A DNA stretch of 64,000 nt from Hemerocallis citrina (Eukaryota; Streptophyta; Magnoliopsida; Asparagales; Asphodelaceae), in the NCBI GenBank assembly GCA_017893485.1, contig CM030367.1:88982910-89046909 (forward strand). Reading direction: 5' to 3'. A program made the position numbers and the translations under genes. The notes beneath the pieces were generated by a model that did no database searches, was not told the origin of the DNA, and saw nothing but the letters and a program-made list of their open reading frames with translations. Each line of letters begins with the position of its first letter. Within the stretch, counting starts at the first letter, position 1. This document shows, one piece after another, positions 22,980-33,133 of the stretch.

Positions 22980-23414
22980 GCTACGTGAGACCAACCTACT
23001 CGCAAAGTTTCGTAATTTTTGGAGATCATTTGTATGGTTTTCTAATCTAACCACACTAAAAACTTTCTAAGTAATTTAGTATATATCGAACGATTATAAA
23101 TACGACTCAATCTACAATATCATCGAGCGATCAACAAAAACTACGACTGCAATTGCACAGTGTAAATTCATCAAAATACTACTTACAAAGTTCTACATCT
23201 ATAATTTTTTTGGGCAATTTTAATATATTCAAGTAATTGGAAATAGACCCAAAAAAAATTGAAAAATCAACACAAATACAACTACTAAGGCAAAGAATTA
23301 GTCATTACCTTACCAAATAACTGCGAATTTTCCCAATGTAGGTGTTGTGGCCGAACTAAGGTTTCAATTTGTTTTCGAAGTTGGGATGAGAGAGTTCAAG
23401 TTTGGATATGTTTT
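22980..23414 (-). repeat. inverted right arm of element D
   Basis: This is the reverse complement of about 17290-17735, from the start of the 340-bp repeat outwards through the 5'-UTR-like segment. It stops within the GATGAGAGAGTT block where the next element begins; the outer ~380 bp and terminal hairpin are lost. Confidence 0.8.
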
Positions 23415-24742
23415 TTGGGCCCGTTTTGTGAAAATTATTTTGTGAAAACGCAGTTTGGTTACATTTTCTTTTGGGGCTTCTTTTCAGAAAACAGCCCAAA
23501 GGTTGTTTTCTCTCCTTTTGGCTTTTCCCCCTTCCTCTCCCTTCTTTGACGCCGACTTCAGATCTGAAAACCCTACACCGGCTTCGGTTCGACTTCGATG
23601 GTGGTGTGCGGCGACGAGATGGAGATGAGAAGGTGGAAGAGGATGATCAGAGAGGTGCAGGTGGTTGGGGATCGGCTATCAACGGGGAGAAGAGGTGAGT
23701 GGGGGTCTGCAGTGGAGTTCGGCAATGGCGGCGCTCGATGGCTGGCGCATAATAGGGGGAGAGGACGGAGGGGGATGCAGGTTCGACGTAGGCGACGAGG
23801 GGCAAGGCGGTGCACCAGTGGAGAAGGAGGAGCGTCAACGAGGTGATGGCAGTCGGAGGCTCTGTTTCGGAAGAAAACAGAGGAAGGAGGAGATGTGGCG
23901 GTGAGCGGCCGTGGTGGTGGTCGACTGTGGAGGCGATGCTCAGGGTGGCAACGGTGGTAGAGGAGCAACGGATGGTGCTGCAAGGGCTCGACTAGGGTGG
24001 CTTCAATGGTGGATGAGAGGTGGCGAGGTGGTTGGTTGCGGGATGCAGCACAGGAAGAAGAGAGAGTCGAAGGGGTTAGGGAAGATAGGCGGTTGCGATG
24101 GCAATGATGGTGAAGGCACTGTAGAGGTATGGGGAGGCAGGGCTGTCGATGGGTTCGGTGGTAGCCGCGGTGGTCGGAGGGATGGGTGGAGGGCAGTCAC
24201 GGCGCTAGCGGTGAGGGCTCGACAGTGGGTGCAGGTGACGAGGAGAGGGTCGCGAGGGTTGCGAGGTGCTCGGAGGTGCAGCGACGGAGTGCTTCAGAGG
24301 CGATCGGAGGAAGAAGACGGGGATGACGAGGGGGAAGGGTTTTCGGAGCAGAACGGGAAGAAGAAGAAGGATGGGGGTATTAGGCGGCTGTGTTTAGAGT
24401 AATTAAGGTTAAGTGTGATTATGGTTGGGGTTAACAGGGTTTATATATAGGGATAATAAACAAAAATTTCAGATTATTTGGTATATCCAACCGCATTTTA
24501 TACATTCCTTTTTAAAAAAACCGTGTTTAAAAAAAAAAAATATTATCAAACAACATTTTACAGTCTAGTTTTAAGAAAACAGGTTTCAGAAAAAAAATTA
24601 AACAAACATTTTTACAATCTCATTTTTAGAAAACAGTTTTCAGAAAACTATCTAAACAGTTTTTACATTCTCATTTTCAGAAAACAGTTTTCACAAAACA
24701 GTTTTCACAAAATTATTTTCGGAACAACAATCCAAACGCAAT
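23415..24742. mobile_element. GC-rich non-autonomous element with TTTTGTGAAAA subterminal repeats
   Basis: The left end (GGGCCCGTTTTGTGAAAATT) and the right end (complement of AATTTTGTGAAAACTG) carry imperfect inverted subterminal repeats built on TTTTGTGAAAA and TTTTCAGAAAA. Such ends are common in plant non-autonomous hAT- or Harbinger-type elements. The interior (about 23560-24400) is strongly purine-rich on the plus strand. On the minus strand it looks like a CT-rich 5' UTR and early coding exon rich in Pro/Ser/Thr. Open frames run in several phases, which is a composition effect, so I do not call a gene. A captured host gene fragment is possible. Confidence 0.5.
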
Positions 24743-26769
24743 AGTACTATTTATGGTATTATATAAAAGTATTAGATTTTTCCAGGTATTAGTTTGTTAA
24801 AAATCTAGCTATGATCTTAATTATTTTTTGGGTAAACTCCTTAATTAAATTAAATTAAATAATAGAAAGCAAAGAAACCAACGACTTCCTTCCATTCCTC
24901 CTCACCTTCATGGCTGCATTATTGGCGTTACGGGTCTTCGTCTAACTTTCTATGTTTCTATCCATCCTATCTTTTCCTCACCTAATATTTCTTTTTTTTT
25001 TCTTTCTAAAAAAGTAGTTTTTAATAGTAATAAACAAATCAGAAAAGTGTGAAACCGAAGAGGAGGAACAAGAAAGAAGAGATAAATTTCATTACCCATA
25101 TGGGCATTATGTGAAATGAGGGACAATTCCCATCTGCCCTATAAACTCAAGGTGTAATTTTTTTTTTATATACCCATTTTCTTTCTTTGTTAAATTTCGT
25201 TCTGTTGTTAAATTTTGATTTGTGTTTTTTGGTTGTTATTGATTTTTGAAGAAGGGGAAAGGATATGGGAATGTTTGTAAGAGGGGAAGATTCAGATTTG
25301 TAGGGTAACATGACAACCAATCGAGAGAATTACGAACCCTTCCACCAAGGTATAATTTCTCTCTGTTGTTCTGATTTTCTTTTATTTTTTCAGATTTTTT
25401 TTTATAGGGAAATTTTAAATTTTGACCGATCAATATTTGTTTTTATTTATTTTAGAAGTAATTTTTTTTTCCTTTTTTTTCTGGGGGTATTGTTCAAGTT
25501 GGAATGGATAGAGGAGATTTATTTGTTATTTTTGGCTTTTTTGAACTTTTAATGTTTATCTTCGAGTTTGCTCTTAGGCTACCCTGAAGTTTCAGCAAAT
25601 TTTAGAAATTACACTCAACTTGTTTCCCTAGGAAATTCAGAGTAAGCATGTTTGATCACGACATGCACTTATACATCAATTAAAAATTTCCCACGGAAAC
25701 TTTAGTGTAGTTGTTTGCCAGAAATCAAGTCAAAGGGTAATTTTTTTGCATTGTAGCATTGTTTGTATTGTGGATTATGTTTGAAATGGAATTGGAAGAT
25801 CATCATGTGAGAAACAGTTGTCTTTAGTGCATATTTGGTGTTTTGCAGTTTGCTTATAGAAAAGTTAATCAATAAGTTGTTACTAGGAGAAAATTGGAAA
25901 ATCGAAATAGTAGGTGAAAAAAAAATGTAGTCTGGATATGATGTTAGAAACTCAATAGGAGGACAGGAACTATTGGATAGTTGCGAAATGTCGGAGTTGT
26001 AATACTTCGATGAAGGAAGTAACTGTTTTAGTGCATATTAGATTAGAAAACTCTACTGAAATCATGTATCTTCAGAAAAGATTGTCTCTGAATTACCTCG
26101 AGAGGTTGCAAGAGTCCCGGATGTGCTCATGGCCATTAGATAATATGTGGACTATGAGGCAGTAGCAACTACCATATTTTGAAATTCGATTTCAACCAAA
26201 TTATTATTGTTGTGATTGTGTTCTAGAAGCATGATACTAATGCTTCTAAAACAACATAAATTGTTTATAGGTGTGAACTCTTTAACTTACAACCCTGGCT
26301 CCAAACATGGTAACCTAGCCATGTAGGATTCCTTCTGCAATGCAACTGGACACCAATGTGTTGAATGTGGTGAAGATATCTCACCAAATTGTCCTTAACT
26401 TGTAACCTCTTTCATTACAAGCAGGGGTCTACAAACTGCTCAACTTCTTCCATTCCAAGCATCTCAAGTGCATTAGATTGAATTATTTTTCACCAATTAA
26501 TCTCTTATCATCTCATTGGAAACAACTGAGCATCTAGAGTAATATCCTCTACTAGAGGAAGCACAAAGAATTTTGTCTACACTAAGATATTGAAAATATC
26601 AAACTGAAGTTTTAAGGAATCGTACATTCTTCAGATTTCTTGCTTAAAATACCCCAGTGATTCCTGTCAATTGTGCACAAAGTGACATTCTCCATCCGAA
26701 TTTTTTCGTTGAGCAACATGGAAGTGAGTAGGCACAAAATTTTAATAAGGGCTAGGGAGATGGGCAATG
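24743..26769. other. unassigned AT-rich DNA, possibly intron of a former host gene
   Basis: No protein family is recognised on either strand. The sequence looks like intron or intergenic DNA, with an A-tract-rich stretch at 24820-25560. It ends exactly where the left LTR of element C starts. The stretch right of the assembly gap (30712-32090) has the same character. Confidence 0.4.
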
Positions 26770-27613
26770 TGATGAGGACATCTATTCTGTTTAGATTTTA
26801 TTTCAGTACCATATTTGTTTTCGGCAATTATAGCCATATGTAATCTTTTTTATGTATTTGAGATTCTGAGAATATTTTGAGATTTGTATCAAGATGTATT
26901 TTGAGCCTATCTATAGGTCTTGAGATTAATGAGAAAATATGCTATTATTGATTAAAAAAAATTATTGTGTTAGAGTTTTGCTCGTCATCTTCTACTTTGT
27001 GTGATACAATTGAGAGCCAATTTGTTAGGATTTGTGATAAATCCTAATACAATTTTAGGGTTAGTGATTAACTCTAAAATCTACCCCTAAATTAAAAAAA
27101 TCCCCAAATAAAAACAACCCAAACCCTAATTCACCCTTCCACCTCCGACTATCGTGCCGCCCTCGCACCGCCTGTCGCAACCTCCTGTCGTTGTTACCCT
27201 GCCACCCACGCCAATCCAGCAGCAACAGACCTCATCTCTTCGTGCAATTGCGACACTTTCTTCGAACCCAGTAAATTCTTTCCAATACTCATTTATTTGT
27301 GATACCATCTATCATCTCTATTATATTATTCAATTTAATTGTCGACCACAAATATCAAGATTGAGTGTTCCACTTGCCTGATTAGAGTACGAATCAGTAT
27401 TGAATCTTTTACTTGCTAAGAATGCTTAGGAATTTCATTATTGATTGTAGAGTTGAATTATTAATTGGGATTGTTAAACGTGATTCAGTTCTTGAAAATC
27501 CATCAAACCAATTAACTGTTTAAAATTTCTAACTTTAATCCGCATAACGTATTGGTAAAATTAACCCGTTAAGATTCTTGGAAATTCTCTATTTTAGGGT
27601 TAGTTTTATATCA
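26770..27613 (+). repeat. 5' LTR of chromovirus C
   Basis: It starts TGATGAGGACATCT, ends TTATATCA (844 bp), and is almost identical to 29718-30211 over the shared part, apart from a few substitutions and short indels (for example a small deletion in GGCAATTATAGCC). Confidence 0.9.
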
Positions 27614-27616
27614 TTT

Positions 27617-27628
27617 TGGTATCAGAGC
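27617..27628 (+). promoter_or_regulatory. primer-binding site of chromovirus C
   Basis: TGGTATCAGAGC, complementary to the 3' end of plant initiator tRNA-Met, lies 4 bases after the LTR end. Confidence 0.9.
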
Positions 27629-27794
27629 GAAGGTTCTTAAAACCCTAGTTCTTGCATCGTAGGCATCAATTTTGCATTCATTTAGGATTGTGTAGTCTTT
27701 TATTTTTCTTTCTTTTATTTTAGGTCATTTTAGATTCATAAAAAAAAATAAAAAAAAAATAGGACACACACGATCCCTAGTTTCCACTTTTGGT

Positions 27795-28965
27795 GAATGC
27801 GTCTTCGCAGCACCATCACAGATCCTGACGAGCCTTTCTTATCCCTTTCAAATCACCCAATTAGGAGCCCTAGACTTCTCCGACCTGAAATGGACAATCC
27901 TGATATCTCCGCTACCCTAGCTGCCATCCAAGCAACTCTTGCCAATACAATCAGAGACTTGAGAAAGTGGAGTTAAATCAAACCATTGTCCCTGAGCTTC
28001 ATGCCAATCGTCAGAATGTTCGTGACGATCAACGTCTAGAACGTGACCCTGACGAACAATATAAGAAGAACGTTAAGGCTGACATTTCCCAGTTTGAAGG
28101 CCACATGGAACCCCAAGCTTACCTCGATTGAATCCGTGCCATGGACTACTACTTTGTGTGATTTGACATGAGCGAAGCCCTTAAAGTTAAATTTGCCACT
28201 ATAAAATTGACGGGTAAAGCTCAACAACACTGAACCAATCTTGAACATGCCCGTAGAGGCCGAGGCCTGGCACCCATAGCCACTTGGGAAGCCATGAAAG
28301 AGAAGCTCACTGAGAGATATGTACCGTTATCGTTCCATACCCGATTGCTAGATTCATGGAACCAACTTTATCAAGGAAGTAAATTCACACAAGAATATGT
28401 TGATAAGTTTGATGACTTCCTTATTCGGTGCAATGCTTTAGGTAAAGAGAGTGAAGAACAAACTCTCTCCAGGTTCAGGGCTGGATTATGAGCCGATCTA
28501 AGGAATGAGCTAATTCATAGAAATGTGGACTCAATAGCGGCAGCCTACGCCCTATTCCTGGATATGGATTCCCTTAAAGCTAGTTCCCATTACAAGTCTA
28601 GCGATTCGATGGATCATTCCTCTAGAATGAATCATCCTGACCCCTCTAGACCTGAGCATTCCTCTCCTCAGTACCCTAACAAGTCTTACCCAAATAAACA
28701 TACTTTAAATTCCTATTCACATAGAAATGACAATACGGGTAAGAATACTGAAAGAGACTATTCTAAGATTGATCCTCTCACTAAGTACTATAAATGTAAG
28801 GAATATGACCATGTTGCTGGCAACTGTCCCAGTCCAAGTAGGATCAATATAGTAGAGGGTACCGCAGTCATCGCTGATGAGCCCGACAATGAGTTTACCT
28901 ATGAACCTAATATAAGTGATGACTTTGATGAAAAAGAGGATGACCAGTCTCTCAATTGTATTTAG
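27795..28965 (+). pseudogene. gag of chromovirus C, with stops and a degenerate zinc knuckle
   Basis: Recognisable gag capsid sequence begins around 28040 and becomes clear at 28294-28491 (WEAMKEKLTERYVP...LLDSWNQLYQGS...EYVDKFDDFLIRC). After an in-frame TGA near 28489 it resumes to 28965 with the nucleocapsid region. The zinc knuckle is Y-x2-C-x4-H-x4-C: the first Cys is replaced by Tyr, so Zn binding should be impaired. Acidic residues follow. The frame is broken several times upstream of 28294. This gag would form the intracellular particle; this copy cannot. Confidence 0.8.
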
Positions 28966-29039
28966 TCTGTCCAATCACCTCCATTGAGTATACCGAGTCA
29001 CCCATGTCTTCCCAAGTCACTTGGTAACCCATCGATTTT

Positions 29040-29742
29040 ATCCCTGTGTTAGAACATCACAAAGTCACAGAGTCTGCACCCATATTTGCATATAACATTC
29101 ATGACTTACGTAGAGAAATTTCCAAGGAACTTAATGAGAATAATTATAACTACAAGTTAATAGCAGATACTAGAAGGAAATTTATAACTTTTGATATTGG
29201 TGACGAGGTGATGGTTCGAATTCATCCGGAACGGTAATCTGTTGGACTCGTTAAGAACTTGAACATACGTGCTGCAGACCCATTTAAGATTCTACATGCA
29301 ATTAATGATAGTACCTATGTCGTTGACCTTCCTGAAGGTTTTGGCATAAGTAAGACTTTCAATATTGAGGATCTAGTACTTTATGAAGGCTCAAAATTCA
29401 ACCCTAGAAATTTTCTTATAGATGAGCCTACCCTGCAGCCTAATGGTGAGTGGTGAGATTTCCACATTTACCCCTTTACCTGATACTATTCACCCACCGA
29501 CAGAAGAATTGAATAACTTTTTAGATGATCAGATAATCTCCACAAGAGATGGTGGTATGCACAAGTATTTGGTGAGGTGGAAAAACAAGCCGAAGTCGGA
29601 TGACACTTACAGTGATCGTGAGGGGCTTTCGCAGCTGGATCCAGATTTTTTGGAGCACCATGACAGGATCACTTGTTTTGACTCGACTGGGTTGAGTTTT
29701 CTCCCACCCGGAGAGAATGATGAGGACATCTATTCTGTTTAG
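29040..29742 (+). pseudogene. integrase C-terminal end and chromodomain of chromovirus C
   Basis: 29046-29237 matches the segment just after the integrase core (ADTRRKFITFDIGDEVMVRI). 29259-29456 continues with ADPFKILHAINDSTYVVDLP and FNIEDLVLY in another frame. 29422-29742 encodes a chromodomain-like module (DGGMHKYLVRWKNKP, then LDPDFLEHHD). The last codons run into the LTR and stop at its TTTAG, so the pol C-terminus overlaps the 3' LTR. The chromodomain places the element among plant chromoviruses; I cannot fix the clade. Confidence 0.8.
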
Positions 29743-30211
29743 ATTTTATTTCAATACCATATTTGTTTTCGGCAATCCATATGTAATCTTTTTTATGTAT
29801 TTGAGATTCTGAGAATATTTTGAGATTTGTATCAAGATGTATTTTGAGCCTATTTATAGGCCTTGAGATTAATGAGAAAATATGCTATTATTGATTAAAA
29901 AAAAATATTGTGTTGAGTTTTGCTCTTCATCTTCTCCTTTGTGTGATACAATTGAGAGCCAATTTGTTAGGGTTTGTGATAAATCCTAATACAATTTTAG
30001 GGTTAGTGATTAACTCTAAAATCTACCCCTAAATTAAAAAATCCCCAAATAAAAACAACCCAAACCCTAATTCACCCTTCCACCTCCGACTACCGTGCCG
30101 CCCTCGCAACCTCCTGTCGTCGTCGCCCTGCCACCCACGCTAATCCAGCAGCAACATACCTCATCTCTTCGTGCAATCGCGACACTTTTTTCGAACCCGG
30201 TAAATTCTTTC
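29718..30211 (+). repeat. 3' LTR of chromovirus C, truncated by gap
   Basis: It starts TGATGAGGACATCT and follows the 5' LTR to the first N. About 350 bp of the expected 844 are unsequenced. Confidence 0.9.
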
Positions 30212-30711
30212 NNNNNNNNNNNNNNNNNNNNNNNNNNNNNNNNNNNNNNNNNNNNNNNNNNNNNNNNNNNNNNNNNNNNNNNNNNNNNNNNNNNNNNNNN
30301 NNNNNNNNNNNNNNNNNNNNNNNNNNNNNNNNNNNNNNNNNNNNNNNNNNNNNNNNNNNNNNNNNNNNNNNNNNNNNNNNNNNNNNNNNNNNNNNNNNNN
30401 NNNNNNNNNNNNNNNNNNNNNNNNNNNNNNNNNNNNNNNNNNNNNNNNNNNNNNNNNNNNNNNNNNNNNNNNNNNNNNNNNNNNNNNNNNNNNNNNNNNN
30501 NNNNNNNNNNNNNNNNNNNNNNNNNNNNNNNNNNNNNNNNNNNNNNNNNNNNNNNNNNNNNNNNNNNNNNNNNNNNNNNNNNNNNNNNNNNNNNNNNNNN
30601 NNNNNNNNNNNNNNNNNNNNNNNNNNNNNNNNNNNNNNNNNNNNNNNNNNNNNNNNNNNNNNNNNNNNNNNNNNNNNNNNNNNNNNNNNNNNNNNNNNNN
30701 NNNNNNNNNNN
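30212..30711. other. assembly gap, exactly 500 N
   Basis: The round length suggests a placeholder for a scaffold join of unknown true size. Frames annotated across it are meaningless. Confidence 0.97.
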
Positions 30712-32090
30712 TTCCTTTTTGCATAATATTTAGGGAACATTTGAAGCCAGTTTAATTTGTTTGAAGTTTCATGATTAACCTGTTACTCTGTAGATTAAAT
30801 ATAGCTTTCTTAATATGCACAGAATGAAGAAGGTTGAAAATTTTCATGCAACCTCTGTAGTGTCTGACAGGCATGTTTTTCTTAAATGTTGTCAGTCATC
30901 TTACTAACTTGGCAAGATGCTATGAAGCTTTAGAATCTGAAGGTTTTCAATAAATAGATTAAACGGATGAAACTTTAGCTGAATGAGGAGAGGGTGTAGT
31001 TCATATTGATAGCCCTGAATTATTTAGGGTTGACCATTTTTTGCTATCTAGGATAAATTATTCATTGAGATAGATAGTGAGGAGGATGTTGCCAAAAGAA
31101 TGAAAGTTAGGTCACTGAAATGCAGTTCATATTGAGTATTGTGTGATTATGAAATACCCCATAAGGATAAAGACTAATGGTACTAAGAGAGAAGAAATAA
31201 TTGTCTCCGGAAGGAAATAGAGGTCGCTCCCATTAGAGAGAGAGATAATTAATTGAGATGGTTGGGAAAGTGCAATGAAAACCACTAATGGTGATAGTTG
31301 GGAATAATGATAACATTGCAGTTAGTTGAGAGGAAAGGCGGCTTGCCAGAGTAGCTGCAGCTGTCTTTGGGCAACCAGATGGATCCAATCAATAGGGGAG
31401 GACGGGATGGGATGACCACTTTCCTTACTTGAAAGGTATCGAACTAAGACGTTCAGTCAATGATAGGTCTTTCACAGTAGGGTTTGAATCAGGGGCGGAC
31501 TATGGTTGATGTGGTTAAGAACATAGTAGTTGCGAAAGTCTATGACCGTTAATGAAGCTGAATTGACAAAGAAGAACCAAGCAGTTAATCCCAAAGATAT
31601 AAGATAAAGGTTTTAGTTATTCTGGTATATTGACGACATCGTAAGTCAGTTGTGCAATTTAACTTGTACCTGTACGACATTTATCCATCCTAATTGGTTA
31701 ATTTTCCACTTTCTTATAACCACAACTGTTTAGAGGATTCTGCATAACTCTCTGCATCAGAAGCAGAAGTGATGACTATGAGAATGATTTTAAGTTTTAA
31801 GCTGCATTATTTTGTTTACATCAACCACATGACCATAACTTGACATAGGTTACAATAACAACATCAACAAAAAACTTCACAAATCTTGGGTGATATGTTT
31901 TTGGAGAGGACTGATCAGCATATGCATCCAGAGCAAAACATTGGTACATGTTTCTTGGTTGTAGTTTCTTTTGCCACTAATGTTTTTCTCTCATGTTTGG
32001 ATAGAGCTGACTAACTTTTTGCCTTCACATATATACTATGTAAGACTACTTTTGCTTTAAATTTTGATCACATATTTACTCTCTTAGGGC
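30712..32090. other. unassigned AT-rich DNA, intron-like
   Basis: I recognise no coding sequence or repeat. A pyrimidine-rich acceptor (TTACTCTCTTAG) at its end leads into the exon-like stretch at 32091, so part of this may be intron. Confidence 0.4.
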
Positions 32091-32333
32091 ATGGAGGGAA
32101 TCAAAGCATACGGGATGGAAAAACTAGTCCAAATTGTTGAGACTCAGCTCAGTGATCAGCTCCCCGAGTCAAGAAGAGGCTGTTCGAACTCTTGCACTCG
32201 AGTTACAGTCTATGTACGAGTAGTCTCAAGCAGCTTCCACAACCCAAGTAGACGAAGAAGACCGAAGCAGCAAAATCAACTCGTGGGAGGCCTTTTGCCA
32301 ACCTAAGCTCTCTCCTTTGAGCGCTTAGGCAAT
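32088..32333 (+). pseudogene. possible last exon of a host helical-repeat (ARM/HEAT-type) protein, broken
   Basis: After the acceptor at 32076-32087 the sequence reads GMEKLVQIVETQLSDQLPES. The conserved-looking reading then shifts by one base into EEAVRTLALELQSMYE, meets a TAG, and continues S-Q-A-A...NSWEAFCQPKLSPLSA to a second TAG. Two amphipathic helices followed by a polar tail suggest the C-terminus of an ARM/HEAT (TOG-like) repeat protein, but this is a judgement from composition and partial recall, not a firm match. A one-base frameshift plus an in-frame stop make it a pseudogene or an assembly error. Upstream exons are not visible. Confidence 0.35.
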
Positions 32334-32345
32334 ACTTCGTGATAT

Positions 32346-32581
32346 AAGAACATGTAATGAGTTGGTTTTTTTTAAAGGTTTTTTTTTTGTGTTTAAGATA
32401 TGAGAACTGATATTTGGGTTTTTTTTTTGGTGTTTTTTTTGATAGATTTGTTAAAAATAAACCGGCTTTTTTAATTACTAATCCAAATGAATTAGAGCCA
32501 TTCATCTCAATCCCTTCATATCCCAATGGTTATAATTAATATTTCTCATTTTTTTATTTAACATGTTTCTCATTGGATCAC

Positions 32582-32669
<88 letters not shown>
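32346..32669. repeat. T-rich DNA followed by CT and TA microsatellites
   Basis: 32579-32633 is (CT)n, about 27 units; 32634-32668 is (TA)n and abuts MITE1 copy 2. The preceding stretch is T-rich and unassigned. Confidence 0.9.
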
Positions 32670-32672
<3 letters not shown>

Positions 32673-32794
32673 TAATGTGAGCCTCATATTTTTATGAGGA
32701 AATTTTCTCATACAAAATAAGGTGATTCTATTCACTTGGTGGGTCCCCATGAAAGATCCACTCAGTTCATCATATTCATCAAAGGTTCACTTTT

Positions 32795-32797
<3 letters not shown>
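32670..32797. mobile_element. MITE1 copy 2, internally deleted (128 bp)
   Basis: The left end AGTAATGTGAGCCTCAT and the arm through TTGGTGGG are followed directly by CACTTTTCC of the other end. TA repeats flank both sides (32634-32668 and 32798-32857). Confidence 0.75.
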
Positions 32798-32840
<43 letters not shown>

Positions 32841-32911
32841 TTATATATATATATATGAGAGAAAAATTTTCTCATATATATATGAGAGAAATTTTTTTTC
32901 ATACAAAGTGT

Positions 32912-33133
32912 CATATAGAGTATGAGGAAATTTTTCTCATACAAATTAATTATACTCACTTGGTGTTGCCCTTATGAAAGATCAACTCCATACATCATGT
33001 TTATCATGTTAATAGATGTATGTGTAGAAAAAATCAAGTGTTTTGAAGGTCATTCACCCATGCATCTTGTGGTTGAAAAATGAACGATTTCAACAATAAT
33101 ATAATTCGAACCACAAATTGTACCCACATGATG
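32912..33133 (+). mobile_element. MITE1 copy 3, left part (split by element A)
   Basis: From TATGAGGAAATTTTTCTCATAC through TGTATGTGTAGAAAAAATCAAG to CCCACATGATG it matches 10187-10395. The remainder appears at 39895-39976. The TSD of element A (TGATG) lies at this break. Confidence 0.85.

Larger units (their letters stand above)
26770..30211 (+). mobile_element. Ty3/gypsy chromovirus C, internally deleted, 3' end lost in gap
   Basis: A 5' LTR (26770-27613), a primer-binding site, gag, a small integrase/chromodomain remnant and the start of the 3' LTR (29718) are all in plus orientation. The internal region is only 2.1 kb: protease, RT, RNase H and the integrase core are missing. The 3' LTR is interrupted by 500 N after about 494 bp. 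The right target-site flank is therefore invisible; the left flank ends CAATG. Confidence 0.85.

Noticed and set aside
23573..24402. Overlapping GC-rich frames on both strands as captured genes
   Set aside because: Frames are open in several phases because of purine skew; no family recognised. Kept only as a finding on possible cargo.
27617..27628. tRNA gene at TGGTATCAGAGC (also at 49011)
   Set aside because: Only the 12-base primer-binding complement is present, next to LTR ends; no cloverleaf.
30090..30740. Frames spanning the N gap
   Set aside because: Made of undefined residues; not coding evidence.
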